Positions 1-10,589 of a stretch of 64,000 bases of DNA are shown one piece after another. Source of the stretch: Turnera subulata. Lineage: Eukaryota; Streptophyta; Magnoliopsida; Malpighiales; Passifloraceae. The stretch spans positions 276,971 to 340,970 of the forward strand of contig JAKUCV010004254.1 in assembly GCA_028386065.3 (NCBI GenBank), written 5' to 3'. Position 1 is the stretch's first letter; every line of letters starts with the position of its first letter. Below the pieces are notes generated by a model that made no database searches, had not been told where the DNA came from, and saw nothing but the letters and a program-made list of their open reading frames with translations. Both the position numbers and the translations under genes were made by a program.

Positions 1-430
1 ACTAAGAAGATTTCTTAATGTTATATTAAATTTAGTTATTCTCTCTTCAGAATTAAAATTAAATTAGTTACTTTCATATCAAAAGAAAAAATTCATTGGC
101 AATATGTGCTTATTTTTATTACTAACTGTTCTCTTCAATTTATTTGCCAAGGATATATGATTAATTCTTCATGTTCAAGATTATCTTACATCTTGTTTCT
201 TCCCATGCATCTGGAGAAAAAGAAAAAGAAGGCCTAGGATGAGAAGAAATATCTTCCTTGAAATCAGACCTGGAGCGACTCAAAGAGGGATTAGTCGTTA
301 AATTCTTTATTGGAACAATGTTCATGATTTCATCGACTCAACAACATTCAGAATCGTGAACCCTTTCAAGCAAAGACATCCCCAAAGGGATAGAAAACTA
401 GGGAGTATAGGGAACTACAAATAAACCATA
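1..430. repeat. Dispersed segment, copy 1 of 3
   Basis: This non-coding stretch is closely matched at 50700-51052 and more distantly at 62640-62920, including the shared phrases gaagaaatatcttccttgaa and gtatagggaactacaaataa. It lies just downstream of the minus-strand F-box fragment and probably began as its 3' flank. The match with the second copy runs on to about 430, which helps define where a copia LTR inserted at 51053. Confidence 0.75.
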
Positions 431-469
431 ATCTACCTCCTTAACATTTACTTTCACCTGTTTGGTCTT

Positions 470-905
470 CATTGTCCTGTGATATAGGATACCAGAATGG
501 TTGGACCTCCTCCTTCACTCAACAGAAAAACCTTGTCCTCTTCTTCTGCCGCTTTACGTTTACCGGTGGATCCAAATGGTATAACTCGGTGAGTAAGTCT
601 TGGATACCTTCCCACCTGGAATGATGATAAAACAAAGTGTAGTCTTGGATACCTTCCCACCTGGAATGATGATAAAACAAAGTGTAGTTTTGTCCAAGAG
701 CTTACCACTGCGTACTCCTTCATAATCCATATGTCAAGACCATCCCATGCCTTCTCCTTTCCAAGAATAAACTCAGCGAACCACGGCACAGTGATACATT
801 GAGGCCACGTGCCTCCCCAATACCCCTTATTTGAGGAGGTGCTGGGATCACAAACCGGACTGCTTCATTCTCTATATCGAACGCACATATGCCCTCGCAC
901 TTCTT
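470..905 (-). pseudogene. F-box-associated (FBA) domain fragment
   Basis: Read on the minus strand, two frames give FBA-type sequence. The upstream frame (about 905-800) contains GICAFDIENEAVRFVIP; the downstream frame (about 800-470) contains DIWIMKEYAVVSSWTKLHFV, a pattern typical of the C-terminal interaction domain of CPR1/SCF-type F-box proteins. Such domains present substrates to an SCF ubiquitin ligase. A frameshift near 800-830 separates the halves, the 5' end with the F-box is replaced by LINE sequence at about 906, and an in-frame 45-bp duplication sits inside. The family call rests on motif recognition only. It is non-functional as read. Confidence 0.65.
598..687 (-). repeat. 45-bp in-frame tandem duplication
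   Basis: Two identical 45-bp units occupy 598-642 and 643-687. On the minus strand they encode the 15-residue block LHFVLSSFQVGRYPR twice, so the duplication keeps the frame of the F-box fragment. Identity of the units implies a recent event. Confidence 0.95.
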
Positions 906-2612
906 TAAACGATAGTTTTTCCATAATCGTCGCCTGATCAAAATTAAATTTGTTAACCGGAATGTCGCCCCACATAAATCTCGATTTTAAGCTGGGTTTA
1001 AACAACTCAGTAAAATAATCTCTAGCCGCTGCCTTCACTTCCTCTGGTTCACTTATCACCGAACCTCCTACCTCAATTTCCCGAATAAAATTCCTCCTTC
1101 CCCGGTTGCATGCATTAACATGAAAGAATCTATTGTTTTTGTCTCCAAGTCTTACCCAATTGATCCTAGACTTCTGCCTCCAGATGCTTTCATGGTTTTT
1201 CTCCCTCTTCTTCAATTCTGCCTTCCACTCAAAGATTTGTTTCCTCTCCTCCTCGCTCAAAACCCGACGACCAGCATCTTTATCCATGTCTTCAATGTGA
1301 CTTTTCAGCTCCTTCATGGCCAAATCCACGTTCCCAAACACATCTTTGTTCCACACTTTCAAAGATTGCTTCACGTAGCCCAACTTCCTAACTAACTTAA
1401 ACTTCCCAGGAAATCGGAGTCCAGCATCCCTCCATATATCAGTCAGAGCTGACCCGAACTTCTCATGAGAAATCCAACAATTGAGAAATTTAAAAGGCTT
1501 AAATCCCCAATCTTTCTGTTCTTGAGATAGGATAATAGGATAGTGATCCGAATCCTCCCTATTCTCAGCCCATAGCTTAATAGAGGGATACAAGGAAAAC
1601 CAACATGGGTCAAAAAAAGCTCTATCTATTCTACTAGCCACCCTATCGTTCCACTAAGTGAAAATTTTCCCCTGAAGTCCAACTTCACATAGATTAGCTT
1701 GAGAAATGAAATTCGATAGAGCCCGAGATCCTCTACTGCAAATTCTTCCACTGATCCTTTCTGATGCCGACAGCACCTCATTGAAATCACCAATTATCAG
1801 CCATGGAATATTCGACTATTGAACAATAGCCAATAAATCCACCCATAAACCATTCATTTCTTCTAAAGAGCAGGGTCCATAAATACCACAAACACCAATG
1901 CGTTTATCACCAGGAACAATACCCTCTACCATAATCCAATTCCTTCCACAACTTCTATTCAAGAAATTAAAAAAAGCAGTTTCCCATAAGAGAGATAGCC
2001 CACCCGAATTCCCCTCTGCATCTACCTCCACAAAATTAAAAGGCCCCCCTCCCCATAATCTACCGAAATCCTCATAACTCCAGCCTTGACATTTCGTTTC
2101 ACATAAGAAAACCATTTTCGCTTGGACTTTCCTCATTAAAACCTTAACACTACTACATTTTTTTAGGAGCCAAGGCCCTTTAATATTCCAAGACAGCATA
2201 GAAAACATATGAAAAGAAAAGCACATAGAGACATACCCGATATACATATCAGGCAGGAGAATTCCTCTCCCTCTTGACCTCATCATCTTCCTTCTCAATA
2301 AGTTGGACCACCACACGAGCAATCTCCTCAGGCTCACCATTCATGGACAACCCCAAAAGCATCCCGACCTCCATAGCTTTTTCCACCTCGTCAGCTTCGG
2401 TCGACCGTGGCTCACTATCTACGGCACACACGCGAGCATTACCCGTCCTTATATCTTCATCCATAGTTGAACTATCACCCGAGGCCAAGGGTTTTAAACC
2501 GACAACTGGAACAATTTTCTTTAGTTTCTTTATTTTTCCATATTGGAAGGTTTTTTTGTTGCGCGCCTTATCCACAAGGACACTAAACTGTTTTCTCAAC
2601 TCCTCAAGAGAC
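906..2612 (-). mobile_element. LINE, 3' part: ORF1 tail, endonuclease, RT start
   Basis: Minus-strand sequence encodes, in order, the end of an ORF1 protein (2612-2249), an AP-type endonuclease, and the linker leading to reverse transcriptase. Endonuclease landmarks are LSWNIKG, ETK, IIGDFNE (about 1780) and SDHYPI (about 1550). The linker has the plant LINE signature WRQKSRINWVRLGDKNNRFFH. In-frame stops at 1816-1818 and in the FT*WNDR stretch near 1655 show decay. The element ends abruptly at about 906, where F-box coding sequence begins, so the catalytic part of RT is missing. Its 5' part continues at 19747-21300. Confidence 0.85.
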
Positions 2613-2773
2613 TAATCTTCTTTCCTCACACCGCTTGCACCGCTTCCACTTCGTTTGCTCTCAACCAAAGTTTTCTTTGTTGCCAGGCTTGGGGCTGCCG
2701 TTCGGGATGTACCCGGTGGCAAGCCTTATAGGCCTTTTTTTTTCTTGCTTTTCTTCTACTCTTTAACAAAGTG
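2613..2773 (+). mobile_element. Short plus-strand retroposon, 5' piece
   Basis: This piece lies between the first copy of the 10-bp target duplication ctcaagagac (2603-2612) and the target duplication of element A (gtaga, 2774-2778). It continues at 19352-19740, where it ends in an A-rich tail followed by the second ctcaagagac (19747-19756). Together the pieces are about 550 bp, fitting a 5'-truncated LINE. No protein domain is recognisable. Confidence 0.75.
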
Positions 2774-3105
2774 GTAGATGTACAGCCCGGGTAAAAATTT
2801 GTATTTTTACCGGGACTGTAAAAGTCTTTTTACCGTGATTGACCGAATGAATTAATCTTGGGTAATTAATTCAAGGTAAATCGGGCGTCGTTTTTTGAAA
2901 CCGAGTCTTTTCCCGTGCTCGAGATTTTTCCGTGGATTTTTCGGACCTAAGTTGGTATTTCTCGGGTCCCGGAATCCTCAGAAAAGTCACACCGGAAATA
3001 ACTAAGGGGGTATGTAGTTATTTTCTGGTCCGGATCGGACTTGCTCCATAACGCAGACAAGCTGCATTATTGAAGGCGGCGCCAATCTTCACAGTGTTTC
3101 TCCAT

Positions 3106-3112
3106 TATAAAG
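3106..3112 (+). promoter_or_regulatory. TATA box of LTR A (5' copy)
   Basis: TATAAAG lies about 330 bp into the LTR, just ahead of the purine-rich leader, and is conserved at 16747-16753 in the 3' copy. Its position suggests that the LTR transcript starts near 3135-3145. Confidence 0.6.
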
Positions 3113-3117
3113 TAGAG

Positions 3118-3365
3118 GAAGGAAACCTGGGAAGAGAAGGAGGAGAAGAAGAAAAAAAGGAGGTGAAAAAAAAAGAGAGAGAAAAGAGAGAAGAAAAAAA
3201 GAGAGAAGGAAAAAAAAAGAGGGGAAAAAAAGAAAGAAAAAAAACCCAGAAAAAAAGAAAAAAACAGAGAGATGAGAGGAAAAGAAAAAAAAAGAAATCA
3301 AAAAGAGAAAAGAAATAAAGGAAAAACTGGAAAAAAAAATAGGAAAAAAAAAAGACAGGGAGAGG
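3118..3365 (+). repeat. Purine-rich (GA/A) tract of LTR A
   Basis: Nearly all bases are A or G for about 250 nt downstream of the TATA box; the 3' LTR has the same tract at about 16758-17010. The long lysine/glutamate frames it produces on one strand and phenylalanine-rich frames on the other are composition artefacts, not genes. Confidence 0.9.
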
Positions 3366-3674
3366 ATGAACAGTTGGCCATCTTCTCAACACTGTTCACC
3401 AGGACGCGTTCCACGGCGCCTCGAGCTCCACTGCCACCAGCCTCGCCTTCGCCGTGCCGTCGCTTTCCATCCGCCGCTTTCCCCCGCCGTTTCCGCCGCC
3501 GGAAGCGCTGCCTAGAGGCGTTGACCCGTCGTGCAACCCGCGGGTCTTCTTCCCCCCGCTCCTGCTCAGCCGCCGCGACGCCTCGCGCTCGAGCCCGCCC
3601 TTGGAGTCGCCTCGAGCTCGCCTTCCTCGCGGCTTCCTTCTCTTCGCGTCAGTCGCGCCGCCGCCGTCATCAAG

Positions 3675-4514
3675 GTGAGCAACCCGTTTTCACGGGCGGG
3701 TCGCGACCTTGTCGCATCTGGTTTGGTTGGGTTGCCCAGCCGGGTTTGGGTTTCCTTTTAAAAAAAAAAGATAAAAAATAATATATATACCTATTATTTT
3801 GCTGGTATTAATTTTTGGGAAAAAAAATATATAGTTATATTCTGAAAAATATGGTAAGTTTTAATTATAGTTTTGGAGAAATATATATATATATATATAT
3901 ATACTTTGATAACTATATTTTGTTTTGAAAAATTAGTATTATGTTATTTAGAAAGAAAGATATATACCTTGAATATATTTCTAGAGTATTCTATAAATAT
4001 GTTGTTCTTGGAAAAATACATATAGGTATATATCTGAAATATATATAATTACTTTGATATATAATTGTTTGGAAAAGTATTTTACCTTTGGAAAATATAT
4101 ATATAAATTTATAAATTCGTATTTATTTCCAGAAAATAAGATTGTATGAATATTTTTTTTGGAAAATGAGTTTTTTAAAGAAAATAATATTTAGTAAATA
4201 TATTTTGGGAAGTATAATATTTTATGGAAACATCTTGGAAAATTAAGAACATATATATATTAATATCTAGGAATTACGGTGTTAATATTTTGAAAAAAAG
4301 TATATTATTTTTTGAAAATATTTTGATTAAATAGTTTGGATATATATTTTTGTAACGATATATTGTTTTTCGGAAAAAGGTTTAAATACAATAAAAGGAT
4401 AATTTTATGATAATATAATCGAGATGTTTTATCGGGAAGTTTGATTTACAGTGTTGGCATCATGACATACCAATTATGTGCATCTTATGTGAGCATATGT
4501 GTTTTGTTATATAG
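3675..4514 (+). other. Predicted intron 1 inside LTR A
   Basis: A GC-rich exon-like block ends CATCAAG|GTGAGC at 3675. After 840 bases of very AT-rich sequence comes GTTATATAG|GT, giving an acceptor at 4513-4514. The 3' LTR has both sites (17305 and 18169-18170). A second strong donor, TAAG|GTGAGGA, follows 76 nt later at about 4591, and a possible acceptor, GTGGTTCAG, at 5398-5399. LTR B shows the same arrangement. Confidence 0.45.
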
Positions 4515-4687
4515 GTTTGATATCGGGCAGTTCCCCGAGGAACCGGCTTTGGACCGATTGATGTTTTCAGAGTTGAGTAATCGGCTAAGGTGAGGATGGA
4601 TTTCCTTCAATATGTGCCTATATTACTCGGTTGTTGTGTTTGATGATTGTTGCACTGTTGATTGTTGCATTTGCTGTGGTTTGTTTC

Positions 4688-5096
4688 GGGATGTTTATCC
4701 CAGTATCTTGATTGGTTTTGGGATGTTTATCCCTATGATTTGATTTTGGGATGTTTATCCCCGTGCATTGAGTTTTGGATGTTTATTTCTGTGTCTTTTG
4801 GTATAAGGATAATGAGTTAAATAATAAAATGTGATAAGGATGTCGATCCTTGGTTTTGGATAGGGATGTCTATCCCGGTGTTTTGGTTAGGGATGTTGAT
4901 CCCTGAGATTTGGTTTTGGATGCTGATAATATAATTGTCACGTGGTAAGTAGTGGTACGACTCGATGGTTTAAGACAGTTTTGTGGTGGCCATGACCTGG
5001 GTTACTTGTGATAAGCATGTCTATGCTTGGGATGTCTATCCCGTGATTATATTTGGGATGTCTATCCCTGGGTTACTATTTTGGGATGTCGATCCC
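4688..5096 (+). repeat. Array of 10 short palindromes in LTR A (5' copy)
   Basis: Ten units read stem-GTNN-stem. Eight are GGGAT-gtnn-ATCCC (starts 4688, 4720, 4748, 4863, 4890, 5029, 5055 and 5083 among them). Two use different but still complementary stems: AAGGAT/ATCCTT at 4836-4851 and AAGCAT/ATGCTT at 5013-5028. A degenerate unit lies at 4777. The 3' LTR has the equivalent array at 18344-18752. The array falls in the second predicted intron of the leader. Confidence 0.85.
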
Positions 5097-5693
5097 TGGG
5101 CTCTCTTGGTTTGGTCTCGCACCCGAAATATGTTGAGAACCAGGTCTGACCCCTAGCTTATTCGTGACGGGGCCCGGAAAGAAAAAATTGGAAATTGGAT
5201 TTTTGTTAAGTCTTTTTGGTCTTGGACCAATTTTGGGTCGAGTCTTTTGGTTTGGTGTATTTTGGCTGTTATGCCTGTTTCCGACCTTGAGTAATTTATA
5301 GTGTTGCATATTGATTGTCTATCCTTCGTCGGTGAGCACTTCGGACGCACCCCTCACCTGCGGGCTTTCATCCCGTAGGTTGAGTTATTTGTGGTTCAGG
5401 TATGATGCATTCCGGACAGTCTGCGGTGTTATCCCTTGGACAGGACTTGGATCCATTAGTTTGCATCAGTGTCGCATACAGTGTCTTTGTGAGTTATTAA
5501 GTCTTCCGTTGTGCTATTTATTGCTATTGTTGGGCCTTGGGCCGGTTGTGATGTTATTGATGTTTATATTTTGGGCTGTTGAGCCAGAGTTACTGATGTA
5601 TACACTGTATACTGGGCTTTGTTTTGTTGGGTCGTTACAGTTCCAGCGCGTGTTTACTGTGTATGGTAAATACGGGCTGGGGCGTTTCATTTT

Positions 5694-5705
5694 TGGTAGC
5701 GGAGC
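5694..5705 (+). other. Primer-binding site of element A
   Basis: TGGTAGCGGAGC begins 4 nt after the LTR end. It resembles the plant initiator-Met primer site TGGTATCAGAGC and matches the sites after LTR B (10073) and copia LTR F (51642), so it marks the start of minus-strand DNA synthesis. Confidence 0.7.
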
Positions 5706-5957
5706 GGGCGTTAGGTCTTGTTGGCTAGTCCTTGTGTGTTTGTTGTTCTTGTTTGCATAGTTCGCTCCATTTGTTTATTATTTTATATCATTTAGTTAGT
5801 GCATTATGGATCCAGTCAAGGGACGCCAGCTGTCGCAGAACAAACACATAAGAGGTAATTGATGCCATAAATAAGCGGAAACATAAATATTATTAATATT
5901 ACAAACATTAATATTACATACATTAAAATTACATTATATTATAAAAAAAAACATTCA

Positions 5958-6131
5958 TCTTCTCGGAACAACGTTGACCCTGAAGCTATTGGGGTCATTG
6001 TTGATGTTCACCCTGATGCTGTCGTTCCACGAGAACCACATGCCGCCCGTGTTGTTCTGGCCAAGAAGCTCAAACCGGTTTGCTGGAGGGAACCCAAGTG
6101 GGATGACACCGTGATCGTCTTCAGGCTGCCA
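5958..6131 (-). pseudogene. LINE endonuclease-like tail, antisense in element A
   Basis: Directly after a TAG stop, the minus-strand frame of the antisense ORF continues with RFELLGQNNTGGMWFSWNDS, like the middle of a plant LINE endonuclease (the GGxWxxWN pattern). It ends at a stop near 5958. It therefore looks like one captured endonuclease piece cut by a nonsense codon. The rest of the endonuclease and any RT are absent. Confidence 0.5.
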
Positions 6132-6541
6132 CTAGGTCTCTGTGAGAAGAACCATGTTGGACTTGTACTGGTTCTTCAGGTCCCTCAGGGTACGCGAGAA
6201 CTCCTGGGAACGCCTAGTGACTCCTCTGCAGTTCCACACCAGTAGCCCGGCCTTTGGCCAAGTTGGGGGTAACCGAGTGACTCTGGGCATGCTCTGGGAA
6301 GTCATCGAGAGCTGGTAGTAGGTGCCTTGGTCCAGGAAATGGCAAGTGGGCTCTAGGTTGAATTCTTGAAGTCTTTCAGAAATGAAAAACATGATAGAAT
6401 TGGCTGAGCCGTAGAAGGAAGTCCTCAGGGTGCCTTGATCCTCCAGGAAGAACGTCTCCTCCATGGGAGTGACGAAGAACCTCGATGAGTAAAGTTCGTC
6501 GACGAAGACCAGACGGGGCATCTTGCCGAGCTCGTTCGGTA
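6132..6541 (-). CDS. Antisense ORF 1 of element A, 3' part
   Basis: Minus-strand frame opposite to element A's transcription. With the piece at 14617-14713 it forms a 168-residue frame beginning MPAPSSVFFIEG; the two halves were separated when element B inserted, and removing B with one copy of its target repeat restores the frame exactly. The last third (GLLVWNCRGVTRR to MVLLTET) resembles the start of a LINE endonuclease. The first two-thirds are not recognised. Additional ORFs, some antisense, are known in plant gypsy elements; whether this one is expressed is unknown. Confidence 0.5.
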
Positions 6542-7297
6542 GTTCCTGTAACGCCCGAATTTCGTTAATTGATTTTTTCGGAATTTTTCAAAATTTTTGG
6601 AATTTAATTTCCAATTTTACCCTCGAGAAATTCCGGGCGTTTTTGGTCAAGAAAATTGTTGTCATTAATTTATTTCCTTGGAAATATATCTTTTATGTGG
6701 GATAATCCTATAGGTTTCGGAATTAATTTGTGTTTCAAGGAGGAACACGTTGTTTGATGTAGTTTTGCCGATACTACGTCGTTTTAAGAGGCCCAAGGCA
6801 TTAAACACAATTTGGGCTGCGTTTTGACTAAGAAGGGTGGGTTGACCAAGCCAGAGACCAAAACGACGTCGTTTTGGCCTCGGCTGGTCAAACCCTAACC
6901 TCTTTCTCCTTTTCCTTCTTTCTCCCCCTCTTTTCTCTTTGGCCGCCCATCCTTTTCTCTTGGGGTATTTCTCTTTGCTTCCCGACGATTTTCTCTTTTC
7001 CCCACAATCTTTCTCTTCTATCTCCCTTGTCCGTCTCACTCAACCCGCCACCATTAATCATCCCTCTTCTCTCTCAAATCGAGCCGCCGCCGCTGCTGAT
7101 GTTCTCCAAGTCGCCGCCCCGAGCTTTGCTGCCATCACGCACCAGTAGCGAACGAAGGAGGAATCAAGGGGAGACTCGGGTCAAGTTCGTCTTGGGCGTG
7201 GCTGCGACTGGGTCAAGGTCGAGGGAAGGCTCGTGTCGGGCTCGTCTTGGGCGTGGCTGCGACTGGGTCGCACCGCCGCCGCTTGCTGAGCTGTCGG

Positions 7298-8810
7298 GTG
7301 AGTGCTGCGTCACCGTCCTCCTCTTCCTTTTTACTTTTCTTCTTGCTTTTTCCTCTGTTGCCGGGTTATGTTAACTGGATTATGTTTTGTTGTGGTGGTG
7401 GACGGGGAGTGCGATTGTAGTTGGTGGTGTGTGTTTGTGTTCGTCGATAGATGTTGTTGGGTGACGAGTTGGCTGTGTGGTGGTTGGCGGCGGGTCGATC
7501 GTGTTCTGGGTGTGGCAGTGTGTGTGTCGACCGCTGGAACGGGTGGTGACGGTGGCGGCAGTGGTGTTGGTATTTTCCGGGCAGAACTCGGGTTTGTGCT
7601 CTGCAACGGAGTCTGGCCGTTTCATGTCTGGACAGTGGGCAGTGATGACCCACTTGCATTTTGGTAAGGATTCTGACCCTCCTTTCCTTTCCATTTCATG
7701 TCTATTTTCTGTGTGGATTGGTTGCTTGTTGGATTCTGTGTTGGTTAGTTCCCATTTTGAAGAAGTCTTGAATATGCGATTTGCTTATCTCTTGGTCATG
7801 AGTTAATTGTTTAACTATAAAGTATGTGGCCATATAACTTGTCTAAGTTAATTAAACTAAACATAGGATTTAGTCTTGGCATGCACACTATTAGATATTA
7901 GAAACAATAATAGTGGACATTAAAATGAATTTGACTGCAGTGACACTTACTATAATGACAACAGTAATGATTCCACTTATTTACTCTAAGCATGCAACCA
8001 GATACTAATTTTTGTGTTGGCTCGGTTGTTGGTGAATGCTTGTGAAGATGAACTAAGTCAGGTTACCAAATTTACTGGCTTTTAAATAACACATTAACTT
8101 ATGATCGGAAGTTTTCGGGCATAAAGTACTTGCTGGAATTTTAGTTGAGTTTGGTTTTTATGTCGCAATTTGACACTAGAGGGATAATGGAGTAGTGTGG
8201 CTGAAACAATTAATATACAAAGTCGGTAGACCATTGTTCTAAAGTAGTTTCGGGTTTCTGACGAGTTATATTAGACTCTTGTTTTAAACCTTGGTGAATT
8301 AAGATAATAGGGGTTGGTCTATATATACATATTAAACACTGTTGGGTTTGAATCTTTATAAGTATGTACATTTGTAAACGAGGTAGTGACAGCCTTGTGT
8401 TAATACTTGGTTGATGTGGTTAATAGTTTCATATAATATGCACCTGCTTTGACATAATAATTAATTTGATTCTAATGAAGACGTGGATGGTAAACTTGGT
8501 TGGACTTTGGACCAAGATTTAAGATATAGGATTCTGGGTTGTTATGCAAGCCTTCCACTGTTTCGCTTAGCTGTTAGTAGTGTCTTTAGTTTCTCTAAGA
8601 TACAACTTGTACGCTTGGTGATTCATTGAACTTGATTTATTGGTTTCTAAATGGCCTTCAATTTTTCTCCAAGAATTTGGGCTTCAGATCCAAGTTTTAA
8701 AAGGGGAATTTTGTAAAGTGTCGAGATAATTCTTGGACATGGTCGGCATGCATGCATTTCGCATCATAATTGTGTACATTTTATGTGATTCCACCTTGCG
8801 ATAAATATAG
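7298..8810 (+). other. Predicted intron 1 inside LTR B
   Basis: CTGTCGG|GTGAGT at 7298 follows a GC-rich exon-like block. ATAAATATAG|GA gives an acceptor at 8809-8810. A 59-nt block then ends CCCAG|GTGAGGA at about 8870, and TTTTTCAG at 9733-9740 can close a second intron. The 3' LTR keeps the same sites (donor 11843, acceptor 13354-13355). The order matches LTR A, although the two LTRs are otherwise only distantly alike. Confidence 0.45.
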
Positions 8811-9744
8811 GAATGGTATCGTGTCGGGAGGGGAGATGGCTTGTCTTTGGAGATGTTATTACGACCCAGGTGAGGACTTATAAACCTTTGTATGCATTAG
8901 TGCCTGCAATGCTCGGTTAATTGTCTTGGAATATAAAGTGGTGTTATTTGTTTGGTCTTTAAAGCTGTATGCATGCTTGCCTGTTGTGCTGTTGTTGCTA
9001 TTTGCAAAGTGAATTATGTTGATGTTACCTATGACGTGGTGTGCCTGATTATGTGGCCTGTTGTCTGATGTGATGTATTGTGCCTGTCTAGTATGACTTG
9101 TTTGGTTATGATAAACACATGTGATATAGATTTGTGGTTTGTGTGGTGGACTATGGCTGGGGCCCGGATTTGAGATTAAGATGTTAAATCAACACAACGA
9201 TGTTTGACAATAACGTATGGTACAACTCTTAAAGGATAAATGAGAATAACGAATTATAATAAAGTCTACTGTGGAGCTGTTGACCGGTTGGTTCGAGCGG
9301 GAAGTAATACCCCTCGGGATGGCATGCGGGTTTGCATGTGGGCCTGTGATGGCCGGTTCTTCCTCCCTCCTTCTACCTCCCCCTTTCTACCTCCCTCTTT
9401 CTCTCTGTCTCTCTCTCTCTCTCAATGGATATGTTTGGGCTTCGTGCCTGGTTTATTTGGGCTTATGCCTGGTTGTCTCATGAGACGGGACCGAGCTCGA
9501 CGCACACAGTAGAGGGCCCTAATAAAATATTTAATCCTAATAACAAAGATAATAAGATAAGTAATGATAAGTGATAGTTGAAGTCTGGTGATGACTTGTG
9601 TTGTGTATTGTGAATTGTTTGTGCACTATGTTTGCTATTGCCTAATGCCGGTGTACTTGTAGTTGATTTGTATTTGTATATTATTGGTTTATTTGTTTGC
9701 GGTGAGACAGTGGTTGGTCTCACCCCCTCACATTTTTCAGGTTA

Positions 9745-9761
9745 ACTGCTCATTGAGCAGT
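9745..9761 (+). repeat. Perfect 17-nt hairpin near the 3' end of LTR B
   Basis: ACTGCTCA-T-TGAGCAGT has 8-bp arms around one base. It begins four bases after the TTTTTCAG acceptor-like site and recurs unchanged at 14292-14308 in the other LTR. Confidence 0.8.
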
Positions 9762-10072
9762 GGTGCCTATCAGTAGGTGGCGGTGCTTTCCTCTCCTCGG
9801 GTCGGATCCATAGAGTTCACTGCATACATGTTATCATATGTATAGTCTTCCGCTGCATACTCGTTGTTGTGTAATTTGTTGTATAATTGTTCATTGATTA
9901 TGTTGTTGATATTGTATCCCGGGGAGAAGGACATTTTGGTCACTTCACATGCTATACATTCTTTAATGGATGATTTGGGATACGGGTGTCCCAGGAATGA
10001 TAAGGGCAATTTGGTCAATCTATAATTAATTTATAACTTATATTAATAAATTGGGACACGGGCGTTTCAGCT

Positions 10073-10084
10073 TGGTAGCGGAGC
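10073..10084 (+). other. Primer-binding site of element B
   Basis: TGGTAGCGGAGC begins 3 nt after LTR B and is identical to the site of element A. Confidence 0.75.
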
Positions 10085-10215
10085 AGGATGTAAATCCTTG
10101 GTTTTAAAAAGTGTCTTAAACTTTGTTTTCAAAGTGTTTTCTGTGTTTAAGCCTGTTTCCCGATTTATGACTTAAAAAGTGTTTTTGACTCATTTGCAAT
10201 CATATAGGCGTCGAT

Positions 10216-10587
10216 ATGGATCACGAGGGACAGCAAAATGCTGAGGATGACGTCGCTACTCATGTCTCCGACAATGTGTCGGTGATGCAGGTTCCTGTTG
10301 GTCAAGGGAACAATAATGTAGCAGACAATAATGCTGCAGGTGGTGGAGGACAGAATGTTGTACCACCTGTTGTGAACCCAGCGTTCCAGCAGTATCAGGC
10401 TTTTCTGCAGTGGCAGCAGTTCTAGCAGTTTCAGCAGCAGCAGCAGGGTGCCCAGCCGGTAGCACCTGCTGCAGCAGGTGGTTTGGAGAGTGGATACAAA
10501 CATATGGATAAGTCTGCTGTGAAGGAATTCTCAGGTGAAGAGGGCAAAGTCAAGGAGTTTGATGATTGGTTTCGCCAGGTTGGATGA
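10216..10587 (+). pseudogene. gag N-terminal remnant of element B
   Basis: The frame starts MDHEGQQNAEDDVATHVSD, passes a glutamine-rich stretch (QQYQAFLQWQQF), meets a TAG stop at 10423-10425, and continues with QFQQQQQG to VKEFSGEEGKVKEFDDWFRQ, which resembles the start of the gypsy-type capsid region. It stops at a TGA near 10587 and no further capsid, zinc knuckle or pol follows. This is a broken leftover of the nucleocapsid gene of a deleted element. Confidence 0.65.
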
Positions 10588-10589
10588 TT

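Larger units (their letters stand above)
2779..5689 (+). repeat. LTR A, 5' copy
   Basis: It matches 16419-19346 along its length with small differences, such as a (TA)n run that is much longer in the 3' copy. Its segments in order are a TATA box, a purine-rich tract (about 3118-3365), a GC-rich exon-like block (3370-3674), a very AT-rich intron-like block (3675-4514), and a block of short palindromes (4688-5096). The first bases read TGTACAG, having lost one A compared with the 3' copy. Confidence 0.93.
6547..10069 (+). repeat. LTR B, 5' copy
   Basis: Near-identical to 11122-14616; the visible differences are scattered single bases and small gaps, including about 30 bp near 6700-6730 absent from the 3' copy. 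Overlapping long frames at 6874-7374 and 7302-7806 recur in both LTRs but are compositional and match no protein I recognise. A CT-rich run lies at about 9360-9425. Confidence 0.95.

Noticed and set aside
3070..3392. Long Lys/Glu-rich and Phe-rich frames on opposite strands (also 14673-15343 and 16573-17041)
   Set aside because: They arise from purine-only tracts that lack stops by composition; no start context, motif or conservation supports a gene.
4688..5096. CRISPR-like array
   Set aside because: Short palindromes at irregular spacing in a plant LTR; no uniform spacers, no cas genes, and a eukaryotic context.
5311..5760. 149-residue hydrophobic-looking frame spanning the end of LTR A and its primer site
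   Set aside because: It crosses the LTR boundary and is not kept as one frame in the 3' LTR (18967 onward breaks).
6874..7806. Several overlapping frames of 90-166 residues on both strands of LTR B, repeated at 11419-12351
   Set aside because: They recur only because the LTR is duplicated. They overlap each other on both strands and resemble no known protein. The predicted splice donor lies inside them.
10216..10425. Short host gene starting MDHEGQQ
   Set aside because: It lies directly after the primer site of element B, is glutamine-rich and continues past a stop into gag-like sequence, so it is a gag remnant.
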